64,000 bases of DNA from Escarpia spicata (Eukaryota > Annelida > Polychaeta > Sabellida > Siboglinidae), in NCBI GenBank assembly GCA_963995525.1, contig OZ023206.1, positions 62,184,994 through 62,248,993 of the forward strand, given 5' to 3'. Below the pieces are notes generated by a model that did no database searches, was not told the origin of the DNA, and was given only the letters and a program-made list of their open reading frames with translations. Shown here piece by piece: positions 31,233 to 39,277 of the stretch. Position 1 is the stretch's first letter. The number at the start of each line of letters is the position of its first letter. A program made the position numbers and the translations under genes.

Positions 31233-32273
31233 ATGGTGCGACGACGGAAACAGCTGGAGGACGTCTACTTCGATCCCGCCAAGGTGGGAAGTTACGGGGG
31301 AATCGCGTCTTTGCGATACAACGTGCCACGCGTACCGAGAAAGATGGTCGAACAATGGCTATCAGAACAGAACGCCTATACCCTACACAAACCGGTCAGA
31401 GTTCGTTTCAAGCGACGACGCACGGTCGTCGGAGGACGGGATCAACAGTGGCAAGCCGATCTCGTCGACGTGACCAGTCTGAAAAAAGAAAACGACGGTA
31501 CGACGTTCCTGCTCACGGTGATCGACATCTTCTCGAAAGTCGCCCGATGCGTTCCGCTAAAGAACAAGTCGGCGACGTCTGTGTCGAAGGCGCTGAACGG
31601 ACTCTTCGCCGATGTACAGCCGTTGTTTTTACAGACCGATAGAGGTCTGGAATTCTATAACCGTAGCGTTCGAGGTGTGTTGGACAGGTACGGCATCCAG
31701 CACTTCTCCACCTCTAACGAGGAGATCAAGGCGAGCATCGTGGAACGTTTCAATCGCACGCTAATGACACGGCTGTGGCGATACCTGACACACAAAGAAT
31801 CGTGGCGATACATCGATATCCTTCCGGATCTGGTGCGCACGTACAACGACAAGCCCCATCGCAGTATCGGGATGGCTCCGTCGCAGGTGGATGCGACTAA
31901 TCAAGAAGAGGTGTGGCAGCGTCTGTACGGGGGTCATCACGGCAAGGGCGTACCCAAGTACCACGTGGGGGATCGCGTGCGTATCAGCAAGGTCAAGAGA
32001 CGATTCGCCAAAGGCTACACGGTGAATTGGACAGAGGAACTATTCACGATACGCGAGGTGCATCCATCCGATCCGCCCGTCTATCGTCTAGCGGACGATC
32101 TCGGAGAGATACTGGAAGGTACCTTCTACGAGCCGGAGTTGCAGAAGGTGACGGTTCCGGCCGATAAACTGTACCGCGTGGAATCGATAGTACAGGGAGG
32201 TGTTGGTGAAATGGTTCGGATACCCTTCGAAATTCAACAGCTGGATCGACGCCAAGGCTCTCGTCGGCTATAA
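31233..32273 (+). CDS. Polinton DDE integrase (rve family)
   Basis: 346 residues. The retroviral-type catalytic core has Asp76 (WQADLVDV), Asp136 (LQTDRGLEF) and Glu171 (KASIVERFNRTL), spaced D-x34-E. It is followed by YNDKPHRSIGMAPS, usual for integrases. The C-terminal part (about 245-310: VGDRVRISKVK, FTIREVHP, PVYRLADD) is an SH3-like or chromodomain-like fold. It catalyses insertion with staggered cuts, which leaves the 6-bp duplication seen at both ends of this element. All three catalytic residues are present. It was probably responsible for inserting this copy. Confidence 0.95.
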   Translation: MVRRRKQLEDVYFDPAKVGSYGGIASLRYNVPRVPRKMVEQWLSEQNAYTLHKPVRVRFKRRRTVVGGRDQQWQADLVDVTSLKKENDGTTFLLTVIDIFSKVARCVPLKNKSATSVSKALNGLFADVQPLFLQTDRGLEFYNRSVRGVLDRYGIQHFSTSNEEIKASIVERFNRTLMTRLWRYLTHKESWRYIDILPDLVRTYNDKPHRSIGMAPSQVDATNQEEVWQRLYGGHHGKGVPKYHVGDRVRISKVKRRFAKGYTVNWTEELFTIREVHPSDPPVYRLADDLGEILEGTFYEPELQKVTVPADKLYRVESIVQGGVGEMVRIPFEIQQLDRRQGSRRL

Positions 32274-32313
32274 AGCCTAATCACGCGCCCATCGTGATAT
32301 CAGTCGTCTACGT

Positions 32314-32622
32314 ATGGCAGACGAGACGACATCACGGATTACCGTTAGTGACGACGAAGAAGAAGTAGAAGACGACGTCGACGCTACTCCACCGATAAAG
32401 AAAGAGAGGACTCCGTGGCATATATTTGGTACCGCGTGTCCCAAAGAGGAGATAGTCTTTCTGTGTCAAGTCGTCGTCTTGTACACGGTCATCTTGGTCA
32501 GCATCTACAACCTGACGTTCGGTCACCACGTCAATCTGACTCTTTGGACGGCCCTGTTGAGTAGTTCGTTGGGTTACCTGCTACCCAGTCCGACGTTGAA
32601 ACAACAACATGGCGACGAGTGA
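32314..32622 (+). CDS. Two-TM membrane protein with acidic N-terminus
   Basis: 102 residues: acidic head (SDDEEEVEDDVDA), then WHIFGTACPKEE. Two hydrophobic segments follow (about 47-66, IVFLCQVVVLYTVILVSIY, and about 73-90, LTLWTALLSSSLGYLLPSP). The last 14 bases overlap the start of the penton-like gene. Polintons of invertebrates often carry such a small membrane protein before the capsid genes. Function unknown; virion membrane or exit protein is possible. Confidence 0.75.
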   Translation: MADETTSRITVSDDEEEVEDDVDATPPIKKERTPWHIFGTACPKEEIVFLCQVVVLYTVILVSIYNLTFGHHVNLTLWTALLSSSLGYLLPSPTLKQQHGDE

Positions 32623-33412
32623 TTTCTATCTCACGTTGCCCAGCAATGCTTCCATGGACACGCACCCCGACAACACGCTGACCCACTACGTCACGACGCT
32701 ACCGAAACGTATCCTACTACGGGGACAATGGGAGTGCGGACTGGTGGAGGTACAGTACCCACATAGTTGGTACAACATCGTAGGCGACGAAGCGGGGTTC
32801 GCCGTGTCACTACCGATAGATGAAGATCGAGACCCTCGATCCCTGCACACGGAGATTATCCGAATCGGAACCGGACACTATAAAGATCCGTGGTCACTGA
32901 TACTCGTCATTAACGCTGCTCTACGTCGCGTGGTGGGCGAGGGACGAGTGAAACTGAGCTACAGCGTCATCACACGTAAGGTATCGGTGCACATGGCACC
33001 GAATACCGTCTTCCGCGCTGCTATGCTGACCACCGTTCTCGGCTTTCGTACCGCTACGCTGGCGGCTCTCCCGAAGGACCCCTCGGCCCCCGAGTTCAAG
33101 GTACGTATCGTGGAAGGTGACACCGTGGTCACCATGGAACGGGAATCGCTCTACATCTACACGGACGTCGTGGAACCACGAGTTGTCGGTGACAGTTTCG
33201 TACCGCTGCTGCGCATCGTTTCGGTGAGTGGTCGCCATGGTGACGCCGTGTCGAAGACCTTCGATAAGACTCACTACGTACCCGTGCTCTGCAAAGAGTT
33301 TGGTACGATCGAGATAGATATAAGAGACGACACGGGACACCGCGTGCCATTCGAAGTCGGCAAGGTGACAGTGACACTTCATTTCCAACGACAACGGACG
33401 CCACTGTTCTAG
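32609..33412 (+). CDS. Penton-like minor capsid protein
   Basis: 267 residues, starting MATSDFYLTLPSNASMDTHP. The pattern NTLTHYVTTLPKRILLRGQW, ECGLVEVQYPHSWYNI, matches the N-terminus of the Polinton minor capsid protein, a single jelly-roll protein that forms the capsid vertices. It starts inside the previous gene and ends 10 bases before the next, so the capsid genes form one tight block. No break seen. Confidence 0.85.
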   Translation: MATSDFYLTLPSNASMDTHPDNTLTHYVTTLPKRILLRGQWECGLVEVQYPHSWYNIVGDEAGFAVSLPIDEDRDPRSLHTEIIRIGTGHYKDPWSLILVINAALRRVVGEGRVKLSYSVITRKVSVHMAPNTVFRAAMLTTVLGFRTATLAALPKDPSAPEFKVRIVEGDTVVTMERESLYIYTDVVEPRVVGDSFVPLLRIVSVSGRHGDAVSKTFDKTHYVPVLCKEFGTIEIDIRDDTGHRVPFEVGKVTVTLHFQRQRTPLF

Positions 33413-33422
33413 AGAGAGAGAG

Positions 33423-33833
33423 ATGAATTACAACGATTACTACGCTCGTCAAGCGGGTGGTGCGCTTCCTTATTTCGCGGGTGCCCGATACCAACGAGGA
33501 CACGGACTGGGAAGTCTATTCGGAGGTCTACTGCGTAGCGTCATGCCACTCGTCAAGAGAGGCGCCGTGGCGTTGGGAAAGAGAGCTCTGTCGACCGGCG
33601 CACGTATAGCCGACGACGTCCTGGCGGGACAGAACATCAGAACGGCCGCCAAACGTCGCGCCACCGCTGCAGGTAGAGAAATGATAAGCGACCTCTTGAC
33701 CCCCGGTGTGCATAAGCGTATAAGACGCACACCCGCCGCGAGACGAGTCAGTACAGCCGCGAGACGTCGAAGGAAGCAGAGACCGAAGGTACGTCGTGAA
33801 CCGGATATATTCGACGATGGCGTTCGTTCATAA
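33423..33833 (+). CDS. Small basic capsid-associated protein (adenoviral pX/pVI-like position)
   Basis: 136 residues: MNYNDYYARQAGGALPYFAG, then a Gly-rich amphipathic segment (HGLGSLFGGLLRSVMPLVKR) and a very basic C-terminus (RRVSTAARRRRKQRPKVRR). It lies between the two capsid genes and overlaps the major capsid ATG. Proteins with this head are constant in Polintons and adintovirus-like elements, where they are compared with adenoviral core/lytic proteins. That comparison is from family knowledge, not shown here. Confidence 0.8.
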   Translation: MNYNDYYARQAGGALPYFAGARYQRGHGLGSLFGGLLRSVMPLVKRGAVALGKRALSTGARIADDVLAGQNIRTAAKRRATAAGREMISDLLTPGVHKRIRRTPAARRVSTAARRRRKQRPKVRREPDIFDDGVRS

Positions 33834-35122
33834 ACTATCATGCGAGGGACTCAAGAGCGAACTCGATATCTTCACCGTGCCTCCGACTCAGACCAGCATC
33901 GTCGACAGTCGCACGGTCCACTACCAACCGATGTCCTCACTCGACTCGGGTGGTCCGATCGAATTCATCGTACCTGGTTCGGGAGACGATTACCAGGATC
34001 TCGCTAGCATGACGCTAAACATTCAGGCGAAGGTGACGCGTGCCGACGGAAGCGATCTCGACGCCGCCGATCCCGTTGCTCCCGTGAATAACTGGCTCCA
34101 TTCGCTGTTCAGTCAGGTCGACCTCTACCTGAACGGAACGCTCGTGACTTCCTCGACCAACACGTACCCGTACCGCGCCTACATAGAGACGCTGCTCAGT
34201 TACGGCAACGATGCCAAGGAGACGTATCTGACGAGTCAGATGTGGTACAAGGACACGGCTAATCTTATGGATGCCGTCGTCATTGACGGTGCCGATCCGA
34301 CAGCCAACGCGGGGTTCGTCGCCAGACGCGCCATGATCGCCCAGAGTCGCGTGGTTGACATGACGGGACGTCTCCACCTCGATCTCTCCCATCAGGATAA
34401 ACTCCTCATCAACGGTGTCGAGGCCAAGATACGTGCGGTGCGCAGTAAGGATGCGTTCGCACTCATAGCCCGGCTACAAGATACAGATCGTCAACGCTAC
34501 ACTATTCGTCAGGAAGGTCACCCTGAACCCAGTCGTACAGGTGGCGCACATCAAAGCCCTCGAAAAGACCACCGCCAAGTATCCGGTGCGACCCGTCGAA
34601 TGCAAGGTCTACTCCATTCCCACAGGTGCCCGATCACATACGCACGAGAACCTCTTTCTCGGTGTTCTTCCGAAACGTCTCGTGCTGTCCTGCATCGATA
34701 ACGACGCCTACAACGGACGCTACGACAGAAATCCCTTTCACGCTAAAAACAACAACATCAACTTCCTCGCCGTGTACATCGACGGACGACAGATACCCGC
34801 CAAACCTTTCCAGCCCGACTTCGAGAGCGATCTCTTTGTCAGGTGCTACCATAACCTGTTCACCTCGACGGGTAAGGCGTGGCAGGACGAAGGCAACGGC
34901 TTGACTCGTTACGACTTCCGACACGGCTACACCTTCTTCGCCGTGGACCTCACCCCCGATGCATGCGACGACTGCTGCTTCCATCTGGTACATAAGGGCA
35001 ACGTGCGCATCGAGATTCATTTCCTCAACGCGCTGACAACCACTGTGAACGTCGTCGCCTACGCCGAATTCGAGAAGGTGCTGGAGATCGACAGGAGTCG
35101 TAACGTCATCTACGACAACTGA
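33817..35122 (+). pseudogene. Major capsid protein (double-jelly-roll type) with one frameshift
   Basis: The best start is ATG 33,817 (MAFVHKLSCEGLKSELDIFT), 17 bases inside the previous gene. About 218 codons run to about 34,470, where the frame shifts by one base near GCCCGGCTACAAG. The second part continues to TGA at 35,120-35,122 (about 216 codons). Together the length (about 434) is right for a Polinton major capsid protein. Recognisable pieces are FTVPPTQTSIVDS, VNNWLHSLFSQVDLYLNG and NLFLGVLPKRLVL. The shift could be a mutation, an assembly error or, less likely, programmed frameshifting. There is no classical slippery heptamer. The stop overlaps the protease ATG. Confidence 0.88.
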
Positions 35123-35574
35123 TGGAAACCCTACAGCTCTTCCGCCTACTCACCCGCGATACGCACGCCCGTGTCGTCATGCGTGGAATCGTACCCAAAG
35201 ACGTACTCCTCGAACTCCGGATAGACGCTTACCCCGTCGCCTTCGTGTGCAACACACACGACGCGGACAAACCTGGTGAACATTGGATAGCGATCTACGT
35301 AGACGCCGACGGTTGCGGTGAATACTTCTGCTCGTACGGTCTGCCTCCGCAGCACGTCGAGTTTTGTCGCTTCTTGAATAAACATTGTGTAACGTGGACT
35401 CATAATTCTAAGAGACTACAGAGTCCTGTGTCTAACGTTTGTGGACAATACTGTGTTGCTTATCTCATGTTTCGATGTCGTGGAGTTGTCATGAAGGATT
35501 TCGTAAAAGGTTTCGACACTGATCTGGTAGCAAACGATTGCCGTGTATTCGATTGGCTTAAACAACTGCAATAA
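35122..35574 (+). CDS. Adenain-like cysteine protease
   Basis: 150 residues. The catalytic set of the adenovirus maturation protease can be placed: His54 (GEHWIAIYVD), Glu67 (EYFCSYGLP), Gln100 and Cys107 (LQSPVSNVCGQYCVAYLMF), with the Gln-to-Cys spacing of seven as in adenain. It would cleave capsid precursors during assembly. It is the last gene of the element. Its 3' end is partly duplicated downstream and also survives at 5478-5559 and 48,930-49,180. Intact. Confidence 0.93.
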   Translation: METLQLFRLLTRDTHARVVMRGIVPKDVLLELRIDAYPVAFVCNTHDADKPGEHWIAIYVDADGCGEYFCSYGLPPQHVEFCRFLNKHCVTWTHNSKRLQSPVSNVCGQYCVAYLMFRCRGVVMKDFVKGFDTDLVANDCRVFDWLKQLQ

Positions 35575-35960
35575 CCGTGTTTCATTAACGAGCAGGTGTT
35601 ATCATCATCATCGTCGTCATTAACGATTCGAGCCTATGGCGCGGTGGTCACACACCCGTAAGCTCACGATCTCTGACGCGGGCAAACGATTGCCGTGTAT
35701 TCGATTGGCTTAAACAACTGCAATAACCGTGTTTCATTAACGAACAGGTGTTATCATCATCATTGTCATTAACGATTCGAGCCTATGGCGCGGTGGTCAC
35801 ACACCCGTAAGCTCACGACCTCTGACGCGGTGTTCACTCACCCGTAAGTCGTATACCATCATCATCATCCCACGAGCCGCTGGCGTGGTCGTATTGACCC
35901 CTAAGCTCACGACCTCTGTCGCGGTGTTCACTCACCCACAAGTCTTGATGCACTTCGTTT
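35575..35960 (+). repeat. Tandem repeats derived from the protease 3' end
   Basis: The segment from GCAAACGATTGCCGTGTATT through GTGTTTCATTAACGA, TATCATCATCAT and CGAGCCTATGGCGCGGTGGT to CACCCGTAAGCTCACGA occurs twice in full (about 35,529-35,670 and 35,687-35,818). Further partial units follow to about 35,945. Polinton B has the same type of array at about 49,315-49,508. Confidence 0.85.
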
Positions 35961-36007
35961 AATAAAACACGGTTTCATATTATACGCTTGTATCTTTCAT
36001 CAATAAA
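35961..36007 (+). terminator. Polyadenylation signals at the right end of Polinton A
   Basis: AATAAA at 35,961-35,966 and again at 36,002-36,007, each followed by ACACG. They are suited to end the plus-strand late transcripts that include the capsid and protease genes. Equivalent sequence in Polinton B is at about 54,241. Confidence 0.6.
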
Positions 36008-36145
36008 ACACGTGTGCACTCGTATACTCTTGTGTTTCGTTAGTTCTTTCATACACGCGCATTCACCTACACAACTAATAACACCACTCCCCGTTAGGAG
36101 GCGTCATCTCTAACGTACCCGCCAGGGGGCGCCTCTCGTTATACA

Positions 36146-36267
36146 TACATACGGTCACGTGACTACACACTTTGCTCAGGGGGGCGGCTTTCGAAACCTC
36201 CCTATTATCAACCAAAACTCCTCAAAAATGGCTTAGGATACCTATCCAAAACGTCTCGTATACTACT
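36146..36267 (-). repeat. Right terminal inverted repeat of Polinton A
   Basis: Mirror of 19,475-19,596; ends ...GTATACTACT at 36,267 and is followed by the target duplication AAGGTC (36,268-36,273). Confidence 0.95.
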
Positions 36268-37585
36268 AAGGTCTGCATTAAAGCAGTGTGAAAGAGGTGC
36301 AAGTGGAAACGTGTGGGGTAGTGACTGCGTGGCAGGTAATATTGTGCTCCAGATGAACAAGTTACGGTTTAAAGACGGCAAGGGAGATCCCCAGGGATTC
36401 AAAAGTTTTCTCGATGATGCAGGACTGCCCCGAGGATTAGTTCTCAGGTATAGGGGTAATCGCCTTCACGTGTTATTTCACATTTGTGGGGTCTATATTC
36501 AGTACCACTCATTGTTTACGAAATACCTTGAACAAGGAACAGGATGTGGTGGCTTGCGGGCTAGTGTGCTGGCAGATTTTGTTTCAATCCAAGGACATGT
36601 TGAGATGCAGGTGGTGGGCCTATTAGGCAAACTTATCACAGGACCCTGGATGAAAAAATTCTACACCGCTGCTAAAGATCAAGTTGACCACGTTGAGGGG
36701 ATACTGATTGTGAAAAACCTTGTGCAAAGGCTTAAGGTCCAGAAGGATTCACCAATGGACCTGCTCGCATGTGAAACTGACTTCTTTGGCAATCACCTAG
36801 ATTCAGTGGTGGACAACACCCTCCGCAAGCTGCGAGAACCACCAAAGGATGAGTCCCTATTCAAAGCTATGATGGAGGCATGTTTCCAAGCTACAATAGA
36901 AGTACTTGAAAGACAGTACAAGAAGTACTTTGAGGTGGAAATAACAGACCAGCTGAGGGCAGAGACAAAGTCTGCGAGGAGCCACAACATGGATGCTGAA
37001 GAGATTGTGGCCATGTTCAGTGCGGCACAGAAAAAAACATCTAATGCCACCATTTGTTACCTTTCTTCCAAAATGCGGGCGCAAAAAACCAAAACGGTTG
37101 ACTACTTAGATAGCTTGGAAAAGGAGAAGAAAGTGAACATTTTGAAGAAGGTTGTGTCGCTTGGAGCAAAGCAGAGACGAAAGAGGAAAATGAAGCAGAA
37201 AGATCTAAGGGAGGAGTTGTTGAAGAGACAGTCTGCAAAGCATCAGGCTAGAGAGACAGCAAATAGAAAGAAGCTGGAAAAGAGGCTGAAATGCATACCG
37301 GTCATTAAACTAATGGAAGAATTTCCAGACCTTTCTGAAAGGAAACATGAACAACTCCAGGAACTCTTGGAAGGGAAATCTGTGGGGAACTATATCTGTC
37401 ATGTTTGGTTTGAAGATGGAAAGCAGACTCTGTACAATGGCAAGATTGAAAAGATGAAAGCCAAGGGAAAGAAGTGTGTTGTTGGGTATTGGCCTCAAAA
37501 CGAGACGTACGTTGACGCCACAGATTATGATATGTCTGTTTTCGAGTTAGCAGCAGATTTGATTATGGATGATCTGACCATGTGA

Positions 37586-38209
37586 GGACATCACCCACTG
37601 CTCATCGTTGTCATCAAATACTCTGTTCATTCGAAACAACTAAGCAAGAACAGTTATTTGGCTTTGAAAGGTAAAAACAACTACATTTAGTATATTACTG
37701 ATTCATTTTTAGGATAGTTTCTGTAATTTCAGGTGTGGATTGGGAAGAACTTTGGAAACAACACCTCAAAAGCAGCACTGTTGTTGGATTTCTTTCAGAT
37801 TTTAGCTGTGAAAGTGGCTAACTTAATCCTGCACGGCTGTAATTAATATTATTAACACTAATTAATTACTACTTGTATCTTATATTGCAGTTTTGATTAG
37901 ATCTTTTGAAAGAACTCAATACCCTATATCTTCAATCCAAATTTTATGAAGATATCTTTGTTATTAAGGAAGTTACATGCTTTTTTGAGGAAAAAGTCAC
38001 ATTTTCGGTCACACAGCTGTAATTCAAATATATGTATTTAGTAGGACTAAAACAAAGGCCGATTCCTGAAACAAAAAAATCAATAACTCCTTTAATATTC
38101 AACATAATTAAGTGATTTTGGTATCATTGTTTATGGTTTTTAAAGCTCCTTTCATCAGTGTTATTTGTTTAGACATTGGTCAAGTTTGAAATTTTTATCC
38201 ACATACCTA
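37586..38209. other. 3' region of transposon C
   Basis: AT-rich, no gene. It ends with TATCCACATACCTA, the right terminus of transposon C, before the duplication TTTGAAG (38,210-38,216). Confidence 0.7.
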
Positions 38210-38216
38210 TTTGAAG

Positions 38217-38980
38217 GTGTATTCCCTGTTCAACGGCTCTGTGACTGTGACTGTGTGTTGGAAGAACATCTCGATATTTGGCCTGTGATAAATCATACGA
38301 GATACCAGTATTTGTCATACGAGATTAGTACTTACCAACCATCGATATCCTGTTTGTACACTGTTTTGAAGGGGTATTCCCTGTTCAAGTCTCATTTATT
38401 TAAATAAACACGCTATGCGCGATGCACAGTGTCGACTCGGTGGCCTTGACACCAAAGAGCATATATCAATACAAGACGGCGCAGTGCTCGCTATCTACAT
38501 TGTTCGAGGAAAGTGAAGCGCATAGTCAGTTATGTACCACTTATGTATATGTGTAGTTCAGTACAGATAGGTTAACCACTTATGTCTGTGTGTGTAGTTC
38601 AGTAGAGATGATAGCCACTTATATCTGTGTGTAGTTCAGTAGAGATGTCAGCCAGTTATGTATCTGTGTAGTTCAGTACACATATGTTAACCACTTATGT
38701 ATATGTGTAGTTCAGTACAGAGACGATAGCCAGTTATGTATATGTGTAGTTCAGTACATATAGGTTAACCACTTATGTCAGTGTGTAGTTCAGTGCAGAG
38801 ATGATAGCCAGTTATGTCTATGTGTAGTACAGTATAGAGATGATAGTCAGTTATGTACCACTTATGTCTGTGTGTTGTTCAGTACAGAGTGTTGTTATTA
38901 TTATATTAGATAGCGATTAAATTCGTGTCTCTTATAAAACCCGTACTCGAGACGTGTCTGGACATGTTTGTTTGTTGCGC
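38217..38980 (+). repeat. Left terminal inverted repeat of Polinton B, inner part, resumed after transposon C
   Basis: Matches 55,660-56,198 reversed: CTGTTCAACGGCTCTGTGAC, ATCATACGAGATACCAGTAT, TTTAAATAAACACGCTATGC, TAGATAGCGATTAAATTCGT and CTCGAGACGTGTCTGGACAT. A minisatellite present only on the left (38,526-38,890) lengthens it. Confidence 0.88.
38526..38890 (+). repeat. About 45-55-bp minisatellite
   Basis: Eight or so imperfect units of the type CCACTTATGT(A/C)T(G/A)TGTGTAGTTCAGTACAGA with GATAGCCAG or GTTAACCAC joints. Absent at the matching place in the right arm. Confidence 0.88.
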
Positions 38981-39190
38981 GCGAGCGCGCGCGAACCGCG
39001 CTGTGATTGCGCAATACCATTGCTCGTGGCTATAAATAAACTCGTACGCGGAGACGTGTCTGAACTTGTTTTTTGTTGCGCGCGGGAACTGCACTGTGAT
39101 TGGACAATGTCAATGCTTGTGGCTATAAATAAACTCGTACGCGGAGACGTGTCTGAACTTGTTTGTTTTTGTGCGTGCGCGAGCTTTTCG
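38940..39190 (+). promoter_or_regulatory. Three tandem promoter-like repeats with TATAAATA boxes
   Basis: Units of about 85-90 bp start CTCG(AG/TACGCGG)AGACGTGTCTG and contain TTGTTTGTTGCGCGCG; the first two are followed by GTGGCTATAAATAAACTCG. Each of those ends in a good TATAAATA box. They stand directly upstream of the PolB gene of Polinton B. Duplicate core promoters are the simplest reading. Confidence 0.65.
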
Positions 39191-39197
39191 GCACGCC

Positions 39198-39233
39198 CAC
39201 GTGACCTTAACGTTCAACATGCGGCTATATAAG
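39198..39233 (+). promoter_or_regulatory. Proximal PolB promoter of Polinton B
   Basis: CACGTG E-box (39,198-39,203) and CTATATAAG TATA box (39,225-39,233), the latter 45 bp before ATG 39,278. Same TATA-to-ATG distance class as in Polinton A. Confidence 0.65.
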
Positions 39234-39277
39234 ACCGTGGAGACGATCAGCTCGTCATTCATCATTTGACATTCGTT

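Larger units (their letters stand above)
19475..36267 (+). mobile_element. Polinton A: nearly intact Polinton/Maverick (16.8 kb)
   Basis: Bounded by inverted AGTAGTATACGAGACG termini and AAGGTC duplications. It encodes the hallmark set: protein-primed PolB, DDE integrase, packaging ATPase, adenain-like protease, double-jelly-roll-type major capsid protein and penton-like minor capsid protein, plus several accessory genes. It is visibly richer in G and C than the flanks. The only break seen in a core gene is one frameshift in the major capsid gene, so the insertion looks recent compared with Polinton B and transposon C. Left-end accessory genes include a spliced minus-strand gene and apparently spliced plus-strand genes, so its transcripts use the host spliceosome. 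Confidence 0.96.
17953..37585 (+). pseudogene. Candidate transposase of transposon C, split by Polinton A
   Basis: The coding sequence runs 17,953-18,624, 18,703-19,468 and 36,274-37,585. The first part has a basic, Cys-containing region (CLSCARYRKTL) followed by Lys-rich helix. The second begins with coiled coil (about 18,760-18,890), then a domain with CTLSFDATTQEGVHLNS and NTLTDRC, two Asp-containing blocks that could be part of an RNase H/DDE-type core. The third, after Polinton A, has VLQMNKLRFKDGKGDP, RYRGNRLHVLFHICG and a Lys/Glu-rich coiled-coil tail. The reading frame resumes directly across the 6-bp duplication AAGGTC, so the Polinton cut an existing gene. Independent breaks exist near 18,625-18,700 and 19,365-19,390. 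The transposase role is inferred from its position as the only gene in C. Confidence 0.65.
17118..38209 (+). mobile_element. Transposon C: DNA transposon of unfamiliar family, interrupted by Polinton A
   Basis: The ends are TAGGTACGTGGATA (17,118) and, reversed, TAGGTATGTGGATA (ending 38,209), a 14-bp terminal inverted repeat with one mismatch. They are flanked by 7-bp duplications TTTGAAG. The right inverted repeat of B shows the empty site, so the borders are firm. Without Polinton A the element is about 4.3 kb and holds one degenerate transposase-like gene (17,953-19,468 and 36,274-37,585). A hAT-like 8-bp duplication with one mismatch is the alternative reading, but the protein does not look like hAT. 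I cannot name the superfamily. Confidence 0.8.

Noticed and set aside
31132..31473. 113-codon frame with a hydrophobic N-terminus before and over the integrase start
   Set aside because: Most of it overlaps the integrase in another frame. Only about 33 codons lie outside it and no relative was recognised.
19475..36267. Considered that this is a free adenovirus-like or adintovirus genome or assembly contaminant
   Set aside because: Perfect 6-bp target duplications and a host transposon reading frame continuing across both ends show integration.
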